NCBI GenBank assembly: GCA_900556645.1
Contig: USPJ01000109.1
Coordinates: forward strand, 1 to 5,439
Direction: 5' to 3'
Source of the DNA: an uncultured Lachnospiraceae bacterium
Lineage (GTDB): Bacteria; Bacillota_A; Clostridia; Lachnospirales; Lachnospiraceae
DNA: 5,439 bases
The notes below the pieces were generated by a model. The model had not been told where the DNA came from. It saw only the letters and a list, made by a program, of their open reading frames with translations, and searched no databases. Positions 1-4,828 of this stretch are shown here, piece after piece. The translations under genes and the position numbers were made by a program. How positions within the stretch are numbered: the stretch's first letter is position 1; every line of letters starts with the position of its first letter.

Positions 1-1
1 G

Positions 2-97
2 GCAGTAATTGTAATCATCGTGCTTATTATTTTGCTGATAAGAAAATTGGTAAAAAGAAAAAAGAAAAAGAATAAAAACAGCAGGAGCAGGCATTAG
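2..97 (+). CDS. C-terminal end of an unidentified membrane protein (partial)
   Basis: Only the last 31 codons are inside the window, and the gene begins before base 1. In this frame the visible peptide starts with about 13 strongly hydrophobic residues (AVIVIIVLIILLI), then switches abruptly to a basic tail (RKLVKRKKKNKNSRSRH) and stops at TAG 95-97. This is a C-terminal transmembrane helix with a positively charged cytoplasmic end, as in tail-anchored or polytopic membrane proteins; some clostridial D,D-carboxypeptidases end this way. The frame one base earlier is also open, to TAA at 73-75, but gives a much less membrane-like peptide, so the hydrophobic frame is preferred. The last codons run into the terminator hairpin at 84-113. 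The family cannot be named from this fragment. Confidence 0.5.
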   Translation, partial: AVIVIIVLIILLIRKLVKRKKKKNKNSRSRH

Positions 98-113
98 GCC
101 TGCTCCGTTTTTT
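84..113. terminator. Bidirectional intrinsic terminator between converging genes
   Basis: GGAGCAGGC (84-92) and GCCTGCTCC (98-106) form a perfect 9-bp, GC-rich stem around the 5-base loop ATTAG, followed by G and six T (108-113). On the other strand the same stem is followed by a T-rich run (complement of about 56-80). It can therefore end transcription both of the + gene stopping at 97 and of the minus-strand gene remnant stopping at 94. Both stop codons lie in or touch the loop. Confidence 0.85.
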
Positions 114-604
114 CTCTGCGGAATACAAAACGGAAAATAGTTCTTACCAGAGGCTGGATAAAGAAAAGCTGTGTAAAGAAAGCAAAGGGAAAATTAAAAC
201 ATACAAGTTTTAGCCAGTTTGCTAGAAGCGTGACGAAATGAAAACCTGCATAATAAGGATAGTATAATATAGCAGCCAGAAAACTCATGGCAGGGCACAT
301 AAGAACTACCGTTGCACAGATGATGCCAGTTGGAAAGAACAGGGACTTTCTATGAAAATTTCTAAAGTATAAGCCAGACAAAACTCTACCAAAACCACAC
401 ACCAGATTGGAAGATAACGTCCAAGCATATAGACGCCGCCCTGTTGGTTGATAGCACTCAGGACGGCAGAGGTATCATTCAGACTCATCAGTGTGTGTCC
501 GTTAACCACATACAGGCTGTAAAAAACACACGTATCATCTAATTCGAAAATAATGTTCCGTAATCAGATTTACGCACCATATCAGTGCTACATGTGTCGT
601 TCAT
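94..604 (-). pseudogene. Decayed DUF2798 family membrane protein gene
   Basis: The longest intact piece (minus, 402-94) has a membrane-protein character that I recognise as the C-terminal half of DUF2798: hydrophobic segments around LMCPAMSFLAAIL, then LVCFNFPFAFFTQ, then PLVRTIFRFVFRR. These match the recalled family pattern of LMCP-MSL, ALNFPMA and GPLVR-IFR near the end. The missing N-terminal half lies just upstream in other frames. A second frame (minus, about 512-345) gives IWCVVLVEFCLAYTLEIF, fitting the middle of the family, and a third (604-539, MNDTCSTDMVRKSDYGTLF) fits the start. Joining them needs a shift near 505-515, another near 345-365, and read-through of a stop at 539-541. 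The total span of about 170 codons is close to the usual size of roughly 150 residues. A Shine-Dalgarno-like AGGAGGAAGGAAC lies at 622-634 on this strand, though it is a little far from either ATG (609 or 604). The family is of unknown function. Sequencing error is the alternative explanation for the broken frames. Confidence 0.62.
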
Positions 605-638
605 TGCATTTTATGTAATTTGTTCCTTCCTCCTGTTC

Positions 639-668
639 TTGCCAGGAAAGCCACACCAATGGTATAAT
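639..668 (+). promoter_or_regulatory. Sigma-A-type promoter for the hemerythrin gene
   Basis: A TTGCCA -35 box (639-644; 5 of 6 to consensus) is followed after 18 bases by a perfect TATAAT -10 box (663-668). Transcription would start near 675, giving a leader of about 50 bases before the ATG at 724. The ribosome binding site of that gene is AAGGGATGAGG (711-721). No operator is obvious in the leader. Confidence 0.7.
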
Positions 669-723
669 AAAACAATCATAAGAGAACACGGCAACGGCAT
701 TATACACAGAAAGGGATGAGGAT

Positions 724-1527
724 ATGTATCAGTTTACAGAAGATTGTTTGACAGGTATAGAGGAGATAGATCAGGAGCATCGTCAGCTTTTTCAGTTGAT
801 AAATGAAGCTTTTGGATTTTTGGGAAATTCCGCAGAGACGGCGGCAGGAGCAAAGAACCTGTTGGCGGCATTGAAAAAATATGCGTCAACACATTTTGCC
901 CATGAAGAAGAGTACATGGAAAAAATAAAAGATCCGGAGTTGTCCAGACAGCGAAAAGAGCATGCGGCATTTACGGAAAAAGTAAATAGCTTTGATTTGT
1001 CAGCTTTGGACGAGACAAACGGAAAAGAAACTTTAGAGGAGATTTTGGAATATCTCTCTCGCTGGTTATATCATCATATTTTGGGCAGTGATATTATGAT
1101 TGGTAAAATGACACTGGTAGAGGAGAATGAGCCATATGCGTTTACAGACAAATATAAGACCGGTATAGATTTGATAGATAAGGAACACAGACGTCTCTTT
1201 GAGATTATCCGGGAAACCGATGCACTGACCAATGACATTCTGTTTAACGATAAATATGATGAAATTAAAAATATCATAGCAGAATTGAAGGATTATACGA
1301 TTTTGCATTTCCATGATGAAGAGGAATACATGAAGAGCGTGGATTATGAGGGACTTCAGGCTCAGATATATGCACATCAGGCATTTGTAGACCGCTTGAA
1401 TGAGGTAAACTTAGAAGCCGTGGACGGAGATCAGGAGGGATATCTGAGAGAATTGATTGATTTCTTGGCGGGCTGGCTGATTAACCATATCCTTAAAATG
1501 GACAAAAAAATACCGGCAAAGAAATAG
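724..1527 (+). CDS. Tandem two-domain bacteriohemerythrin-like protein
   Basis: A 267-residue protein of two hemerythrin domains in a row (about 5-128 and 136-262), roughly twice the length of a single-domain bacteriohemerythrin. The family builds a four-helix bundle around a di-iron site that binds O2 and serves in oxygen sensing, storage or iron handling in the cytoplasm. Both copies show the DxEH start (IDQEH, IDKEH), the HFxxEEEYM motif and the final HxxxxD. Putative iron ligands are H19, H57, E61, H80, H118 and D123 in copy 1, and H155, H195, E199, H218, H255 and D260 in copy 2. In both copies the first His of the usual HxxxH is Gln (Q76 and Q214), so each site keeps four of the five canonical histidines plus the two carboxylates. 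No signal peptide or membrane helix is seen. The ATG has a good AAGGGATGAGG site. No terminator follows, so transcription may run into the operon at 1586. The function is inferred from the family, and the effect of the Gln is unknown. Confidence 0.93.
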   Translation: MYQFTEDCLTGIEEIDQEHRQLFQLINEAFGFLGNSAETAAGAKNLLAALKKYASTHFAHEEEYMEKIKDPELSRQRKEHAAFTEKVNSFDLSALDETNGKETLEEILEYLSRWLYHHILGSDIMIGKMTLVEENEPYAFTDKYKTGIDLIDKEHRRLFEIIRETDALTNDILFNDKYDEIKNIIAELKDYTILHFHDEEEYMKSVDYEGLQAQIYAHQAFVDRLNEVNLEAVDGDQEGYLRELIDFLAGWLINHILKMDKKIPAKK

Positions 1528-1535
1528 AGACTATA

Positions 1536-1563
1536 TTGACATATGTCAGAAATGAGCTATAAT
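1536..1563 (+). promoter_or_regulatory. Near-consensus sigma-A promoter of the UPF0251-NifX operon
   Basis: A perfect TTGACA -35 box (1536-1541), a 16-base spacer and a perfect TATAAT -10 box (1558-1563). The start would be near 1570, giving a very short leader of about 15 bases that is mostly ribosome binding site (AGAGGTGG, 1575-1582). A promoter this close to consensus with a palindrome across its -35 box suggests a strong promoter held down by a repressor. Confidence 0.85.
1537..1548. promoter_or_regulatory. 12-bp perfect palindrome overlapping the -35 box: candidate operator
   Basis: TGACATATGTCA equals its own reverse complement. It covers five of the six -35 bases and the first seven of the spacer, so a dimeric DNA-binding protein bound here would block RNA polymerase. 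The next gene encodes a helix-turn-helix protein (UPF0251), so autoregulation is a natural guess. The binding partner is inference; only the palindrome and its position are seen. Confidence 0.6.
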
Positions 1564-1585
1564 AGAAGCAGACAAGAGGTGGAAT

Positions 1586-1957
1586 ATGCCAAGAGGAAAA
1601 AAATGTCGGAGAATCTGTGCAATGCCCCAGATATATGAATTTGCTCCTTTGAATAAAGAGGATGCAGAGACTGTTCAGATGGGAATTGATGAACTGGAAA
1701 CCATTCGTTTATTAGATTACGAGCGGTTGACTCAGGAGGAATGTGCGGTTCAGATGAATGTGGCGAGAACCACAGTGACATCCATTTATGAAGAGGCAAG
1801 AAGTAAGATTGCACGGGCTTTGATTGGTGGGAAGCGTCTTGTGATTGCAGGCGGGAACTATGAACTCTGTGAGAAAGCAGCTCACTGTTGTGGCAGATGC
1901 GGCAGAGAATGTAACGGCTGTAAAAAAGAATGCAGGAAAAAGGAGCAGGAAAAATGA
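1586..1957 (+). CDS. UPF0251 (DUF134) family DNA-binding protein with Cys-rich tail
   Basis: A 123-residue protein matching the UPF0251/DUF134 (COG1342) family along its length. It starts MPRGKKCRRICAMP, has the ETIRLLDYERLTQEECA core and a sigma-70-region-4-like helix-turn-helix at about 47-71 (QEECAVQMNVARTTVTSIYE), and ends the domain with IAGGNYELC. The family is predicted to bind DNA, and its target is generally unknown. After the domain comes a Cys-rich tail (C95, C101, C102, C105, C109, C112, C116), which with C7 and C11 suggests bound metal or an iron-sulfur cluster. It is the first gene of a two-gene operon; its TGA stop overlaps the ATG of the NifX-like gene, so the two are translationally coupled. 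It has its own promoter and a candidate operator just upstream. A plausible role is a metal- or redox-responsive regulator of this operon, perhaps also of the hemerythrin gene. Confidence 0.92.
   Translation: MPRGKKCRRICAMPQIYEFAPLNKEDAETVQMGIDELETIRLLDYERLTQEECAVQMNVARTTVTSIYEEARSKIARALIGGKRLVIAGGNYELCEKAAHCCGRCGRECNGCKKECRKKEQEK
1941..1945 (+). promoter_or_regulatory. Ribosome binding site fixing the start of the NifX-like gene
   Basis: AGGAG sits 8 bases before the ATG at 1954, inside the last codons of the UPF0251 gene. The open frame also reaches an ATG at 1930, but that one lacks a good site and would add eight residues before the conserved MKIAVT start of the family. The ATG at 1954 is therefore chosen. 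Confidence 0.8.
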
Positions 1958-2352
1958 AGATAGCAGTTACCTATGAAAACGGAGAAATCTATCAGCATTT
2001 CGGACATTGTCAGGTGTTCAAAACCTATATGGTAGAGGATGGTAACATTATGGAAACCAAAGAGGAGCCGGTAAACGGAAGCGGTCATAGTGCATTGGCA
2101 GGATTTCTGGTGGCTAAGAATGTGGATGTTCTGATTTGCGGAGGAATCGGCGGAGGTGCCAGAATAGCATTGGCACAATGTGGCATCGATTTATATCCGG
2201 GAGCAGCAGGAAATGCAGACGAAGCAGTGGAAGCATTTTTGGAAAACAAGCTGAATTACAATCCGGATACGGTGTGCAACCATCATCATGAACAGGGTCA
2301 TACCTGCGGAGAGCATGATGAGAATTGCGGACATCTTTGTGAAAACAATTAA
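1954..2352 (+). CDS. NifX/NifB-type (Di-Nase_FeMo-co) small protein with His/Cys-rich tail
   Basis: A 132-residue protein of the dinitrogenase iron-molybdenum cofactor biosynthesis domain family (PF02579, COG1433), related to NifX, NafY, the C-terminal part of NifB and the orange protein. The domain spans about 1-105: MKIAVTYENGEIYQHFGHC, a central segment with VDVLICGGIGGGAR, then the GIDLYPGAAGNADEAVEAFL end. These proteins bind iron-sulfur or Mo-Fe type clusters, and HFGHC is the usual conserved region. A tail of about 25 residues with five His (H110, H111, H112, H116, H121, plus H127 further on) and C108, C118, C125, C129 probably binds metal. The gene overlaps the UPF0251 gene by ATGA, a pairing often seen in anaerobes. 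No nitrogenase genes are visible, so a general cluster or metal carrier role is more likely than nitrogen fixation. The hairpin at 2360-2408 probably ends the transcript. Confidence 0.92.
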   Translation: MKIAVTYENGEIYQHFGHCQVFKTYMVEDGNIMETKEEPVNGSGHSALAGFLVAKNVDVLICGGIGGGARIALAQCGIDLYPGAAGNADEAVEAFLENKLNYNPDTVCNHHHEQGHTCGEHDENCGHLCENN

Positions 2353-2360
2353 TTTCAGGA

Positions 2361-2387
2361 ACGCCTTTTTTATGGTTACATATAATG
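2361..2387 (+). promoter_or_regulatory. Candidate sigma-K-type sporulation promoter for dpaAB
   Basis: CATATAATG (2379-2387) fits the sigma-K -10 pattern CATAnnnTA except for the last base, and an AC (2361-2362) lies 16 bases upstream at the expected -35 place. CATATAAT also fits the sigma-E -10 at 7 of 8 positions, but no sigma-E -35 is seen. In B. subtilis the dipicolinate synthase operon is transcribed by sigma-K in the mother cell. A start near 2393-2395 would give a leader of only about 16 bases, beginning almost at the AGGAGG. The pattern is short and degenerate, so this is tentative. Confidence 0.45.
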
Positions 2388-2394
2388 AAACCAT

Positions 2395-2400
2395 AGGAGG
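2395..2400 (+). promoter_or_regulatory. Consensus Shine-Dalgarno of dpaA inside a hairpin arm
   Basis: AGGAGG lies 9 bases before ATG 2410 and fixes that start over the TTG at 2407, which would be too close. A2395 and A2398-G2400 are paired in the hairpin at 2360-2408, and G2396-G2397 could form wobble pairs. The site is thus open only in RNA that starts after the left arm or that is unfolded. Confidence 0.7.
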
Positions 2401-2409
2401 CGTTTTTTG

Positions 2410-3180
2410 ATGGAAAAAACGGTACTGTGTATTCGAAATCAGGATATGAGACAGGAATATCTGGCGGAGTTAGTGCGGGAGTCAGGATATGAGGTTTGTC
2501 TCCAAGAAAAACTAGAAGGACAAAAAATAGAAACATGGGATATCATCCTGCTGCCGGTGGTAACCGGAGAGGTTCCCTTTGAGAGCATCTGTGGTCATAT
2601 CAGAGCAGGACAGCATATTTTTGCAGGAACCTTTCCCCGGACATTCCAAACAGTCTGCTGGGAAAAGAGAGCCAGCTGTCATGCCTATATGTCGGAAGAA
2701 GAAATCGCCATAAAAAATGCTGTTGCCGCTGCCGAGGGAGCTATTGCGGAGGCAATTTTAGCAGGAAAGGAAAACTTACAAGGCGGCAGCAGTCTGGTTT
2801 TGGGATATGGAAGATGCGGAAGTGTTCTGGCGGATAAGCTGAGAGGAATGGGCAGTACCGTCACTGTCTATGAGAAAGATCCGGTGCGAAAGACACAGGC
2901 GGAAGTCCGTGGATTTTCTACAGTTAAAGAACTGAAAAATATGGAAAACTATCAATATCTGTTTCAGACTATTCCGCAAAAAATATTGGATGGGAAAATA
3001 CTTGCACAATTAAGAAAGAATGCGGTGATTATAGATATTGCCACAGGAGGCGGTGTGGATTACGGCTATTGCCGGGAGCATGGAATCTGTGCAAAACTCT
3101 GTCCCGGACTTCCGGGAAAATATGCACCCCTTTCCTCAGCAAGGATATTAGCGGAATATATCGTGCAAAAAAGTAAGTAA
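2410..3180 (+). CDS. dpaA: Dipicolinate synthase subunit A
   Basis: A 256-residue protein matching SpoVFA/DpaA, which with subunit B converts a lysine-pathway intermediate (the (4S)-4-hydroxy-tetrahydrodipicolinate / dihydrodipicolinate step) to dipicolinic acid in the mother cell during sporulation. The N-terminal DpaA domain covers about 1-118. A Rossmann NAD(P)-binding domain follows: LVLGYGRCG at 129-137 is the dinucleotide loop and VTVYEKDP at 151-158 holds the second strand with an acidic residue. Later landmarks are QTIPQ (186-190), VIIDIATGGG (206-215) and the family signature LCPGLPGKYAP (230-240). It is about 40 residues shorter than the 297-residue B. subtilis protein as recalled, mostly in the N-terminal half. 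Nine Cys residues (7, 30, 61, 83, 90, 136, 221, 227, 231) are noticeable for such an enzyme. dpaB follows after 12 bases, so the two form one operon. The asd, dapG and dapA genes that follow in Bacillus are absent. Confidence 0.95.
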   Translation: MEKTVLCIRNQDMRQEYLAELVRESGYEVCLQEKLEGQKIETWDIILLPVVTGEVPFESICGHIRAGQHIFAGTFPRTFQTVCWEKRASCHAYMSEEEIAIKNAVAAAEGAIAEAILAGKENLQGGSSLVLGYGRCGSVLADKLRGMGSTVTVYEKDPVRKTQAEVRGFSTVKELKNMENYQYLFQTIPQKILDGKILAQLRKNAVIIDIATGGGVDYGYCREHGICAKLCPGLPGKYAPLSSARILAEYIVQKSK

Positions 3181-3192
3181 AAAGGAGAATTT

Positions 3193-3783
3193 ATGGAAGA
3201 CAAGAAAAGCTGTCAGGTCGGTTTTGCAATAACCGGATCCTTTTGTACTTATGAAAAAATAAAAAAAGTTGTAGAAGAACTTGTGGAAAAGGGTATGGAG
3301 GTTATACCAATATTTTCAGATAATGCACAAAAGATTGACAGCCGTTTTGGTAAGGCTCAGGATTTCCGGGAAGAAATAGAAACCATTACTGGAAAAAAAG
3401 GAATCTGTTCCATTGCAGATGCTGAGCCTATTGGACCAAAAGGATATCTGGATATCCTGGTCATTGCACCCTGTACCGGAAACACTATGGCAAAACTCTG
3501 CAACGGCATTACCGATACACCGGTATTGATGGCAGCAAAAGCTCATCTGAGAAATGAGAAACCACTGGTAATTTCAGTATCCACCAACGATGCTTTGGGG
3601 ATGAATTTCAAAAACATCGGTGATTTGGCAAATATGAAAAATGTGTACTTTGTTCCTTTCGGACAGGACAATTACGAGAAGAAGCCGAAGTCAATGATTG
3701 CCCATGTGGAATTGATACCGGAAACCATAGAGGCAGCACTGGCAGGAAAGCAGCTCCAGCCAATGGTGCAATCGCCGTTTTAA
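3193..3783 (+). CDS. dpaB: Dipicolinate synthase subunit B
   Basis: A 196-residue flavoprotein-family subunit (SpoVFB/DpaB, about 200 residues in B. subtilis) that works with DpaA to make dipicolinic acid, the Ca2+ chelator of the spore core. The fold is the HFCD flavoprotein type. It opens with VGFAITGSFCTY (9-20), an FMN-binding-type start, followed by the VIPIFSDNA strand and loop (37-45). The central LDILVIAPCTGNTMAKLCNG (86-105) is the flavoprotein signature, and VLMAAKAHLRNEKPLVISVS (111-130) and the NVYFVPFGQDN region (150-160) follow. AAAGGAG (3181-3187) lies 5 bases before the ATG, directly after the dpaA stop, indicating coupled translation. It is the last gene of the operon; the terminator-like repeat at 3832-3889 follows. 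Confidence 0.95.
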   Translation: MEDKKSCQVGFAITGSFCTYEKIKKVVEELVEKGMEVIPIFSDNAQKIDSRFGKAQDFREEIETITGKKGICSIADAEPIGPKGYLDILVIAPCTGNTMAKLCNGITDTPVLMAAKAHLRNEKPLVISVSTNDALGMNFKNIGDLANMKNVYFVPFGQDNYEKKPKSMIAHVELIPETIEAALAGKQLQPMVQSPF

Positions 3784-3831
3784 GAGAAAAATAGATAGTT
3801 TTTACAGCAAAAGTAAATATGCAAATTGCAC

Positions 3832-3889
3832 AAAAAACATGCCTAAAAAACGACAAAATGTGAAAAAAGAAAGAAAGCATGTTTTTTTT
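3832..3889 (+). terminator. Probable terminator of dpaAB with an unusually long loop
   Basis: AAAAAACATGC (3832-3842) and GCATGTTTTTT (3877-3887) are perfect 11-base inverted arms, with a run of eight T (3882-3889) in the right arm. The loop is 34 bases and the GC part of the stem is short, so the hairpin is weaker than the other terminators here. It is the only candidate between dpaB and the next gene. Confidence 0.55.
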
Positions 3890-3901
3890 GAAGAAATATG
3901 C

Positions 3902-3930
3902 TAGGCATAGCTGGAAAAGTAAGGTATAGT
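3902..3930 (+). promoter_or_regulatory. Probable sigma-A promoter of the PocR-MCP gene
   Basis: TAGGCA (3902-3907; 4 of 6 to the -35 consensus), a 17-base spacer and TATAGT (3925-3930; 5 of 6 to the -10 consensus). The start would be near 3937, with GGAGG (3955-3959) 7 bases before the ATG at 3967. No flagellar-sigma type promoter was recognised, although the product looks like a chemoreceptor. Confidence 0.55.
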
Positions 3931-3966
3931 AAAAGCAGATAATTGCATAAGGACGGAGGATAAAAT

Positions 3967-4776
3967 ATGAATATTTCGGATTTTTTTGATATGGATTTAC
4001 TGATTGAAATCCTAACAGACTGGTCAGCCGCAACGGGAATCGGAATTATTGCCGTAGATGAGAAAGGCGAATATATGATGGATCCGATTGGCTGGAAAGA
4101 TTTTTGTATGAAGTACACAAGAGGAACAAAAGAAGGACTGCGTCGTTGTGTAAAATGTGACCAGGAAGGACAGGGTGTTTATTTCTGCCATGCAGGTCTG
4201 ATAGATTTTACGGCAGACATCAAAGTCGGAGATCAGTTTATCGGTAAACTGGTTGGTGGTCAGGTTCTGCCGAATCCACCGGATGAAGAGCATTTTAGAA
4301 ATCTGGCAGTAGAATTGGGAATTGATCCGGACGAATATCTGGAGGCATTAAAGGATATTACCGTCAGAACAGAAGATGAGATTCGTGCTTCTGCAAGACT
4401 TTTGGAAAAAGTAGTAAACACAGTTGTAAATTCCATGTATGTAAAGAAAAAAGATGACGATTTGCTGGCAATCTTTGACGAAGAGATTGACAAGGCATCA
4501 AACCTCATCCATGAGATTAACGATAAATCCTGTGAGCTGGATAAGATTGAAGGTCGCCAGAGAATCTTAGGTCTGAATGCTTCCATCGAGGCTGCCCGAG
4601 CAGGGGAATTCGGAAAAGGATTTAGTGTTGTGGCAAAAGAGGTTGGGGATTTGGCAACCAGTTCAGGAACCATCAACCGTTCCATTAAAGCTTCTTTGGA
4701 GAATTTAACCATTGTCATTGATCATATGGAGGAATCCAAAGGAAGAACCGATGACGGTGAAGACATAAAGAAATAA
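3967..4776 (+). CDS. Soluble chemoreceptor-like protein: PocR domain plus short MCP signalling hairpin
   Basis: A 269-residue protein without signal peptide or membrane helix. Residues about 5-158 form a PocR ligand-binding domain (PF10114), predicted to sense small hydrocarbon derivatives such as 1,2-propanediol. Its conserved Cys set is visible: C47, the RRCVKC pair (C61, C64) and YFCHAGLIDF (C74, H75), followed by IGKLVGGQ (92-99). A charged linker (159-195) leads to the conserved tip of the MCP signalling domain at about 196-247, with LGLNASIEAARAGEFGKGFS and VVAKEVGDLA intact. That tip contacts CheA and CheW in ordinary receptors. Only about 75 residues of coiled coil remain against 200 or more in typical MCPs, with no HAMP domain and no room for normal methylation helices. 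It may signal to CheA/CheW from the cytoplasm or act as a stand-alone sensor. It is a single gene with its own promoter and terminator, and the ligand is unknown. Confidence 0.9.
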   Translation: MNISDFFDMDLLIEILTDWSAATGIGIIAVDEKGEYMMDPIGWKDFCMKYTRGTKEGLRRCVKCDQEGQGVYFCHAGLIDFTADIKVGDQFIGKLVGGQVLPNPPDEEHFRNLAVELGIDPDEYLEALKDITVRTEDEIRASARLLEKVVNTVVNSMYVKKKDDDLLAIFDEEIDKASNLIHEINDKSCELDKIEGRQRILGLNASIEAARAGEFGKGFSVVAKEVGDLATSSGTINRSIKASLENLTIVIDHMEESKGRTDDGEDIKK

Positions 4777-4789
4777 AAAAAGAGAAAAA

Positions 4790-4828
4790 CTGTGCATTAG
4801 CGGTTACCGCCAGTGCACAGCTTTTTTT
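4790..4828. terminator. Strong bidirectional terminator between the PocR-MCP gene and asnB
   Basis: CTGTGCATT (4790-4798) pairs with AGTGCACAG (4812-4820, one G-T wobble). After one A-C mismatch, GCGG (4800-4803) pairs with CCGC (4807-4810), leaving a TTA loop. C and seven T (4822-4828) follow on the + strand. On the minus strand the stem is followed by the complement of AAAAAAAGAGAAAAA (4775-4789), also T-rich. It serves both converging genes; the asnB stop (4827-4829) overlaps the end of the + strand T run. Confidence 0.88.

Larger units (their letters stand above)
2360..2408 (+). terminator. Terminator-like hairpin at the NifX-dpaA junction, covering the dpaA Shine-Dalgarno
   Basis: AACGCCT (2360-2366) pairs with AGGCGTT (2398-2404), and TATGGTT (2371-2377) pairs with AACCATA (2389-2395). 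A small internal loop (TTTT against GG, with possible wobble pairs) separates the two helices, and 11 bases form the terminal loop. A run of six T (2403-2408) begins at the foot of the stem. This is the shape of an intrinsic terminator for the operon starting near 1570. It ends one base before the dpaA ATG and includes the dpaA AGGAGG in its 3' arm, so in read-through RNA it would also hide the ribosome binding site. Confidence 0.65.

Noticed and set aside
699..704. TATAAT on the minus strand as a -10 box for the DUF2798 remnant
   Set aside because: No convincing -35 box lies at a suitable distance upstream on that strand. A decayed promoter is possible but not supported.
1066..1377. Open frame of 103 codons on the minus strand, and a smaller one overlapping it at 1074-1277
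   Set aside because: They lie wholly antisense to the clear hemerythrin gene, have no ribosome binding site and match no family. They are shadows of the coding strand.
2114..2536. Minus-strand open frame of 140 codons across the NifX-dpaA junction
   Set aside because: It overlaps two recognised genes and the hairpin region, and shows no family pattern.
3784..3966. Riboswitch (for example cyclic di-GMP) before the chemoreceptor gene
   Set aside because: No conserved aptamer motif was recognised; only AT-rich sequence with short inverted repeats is present.
4260..4718. Minus-strand open frame of 152 codons
   Set aside because: It is antisense to the PocR-MCP gene, with a Ser-rich composition typical of the reverse of such coding sequence. 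The + strand protein is clearly recognised.
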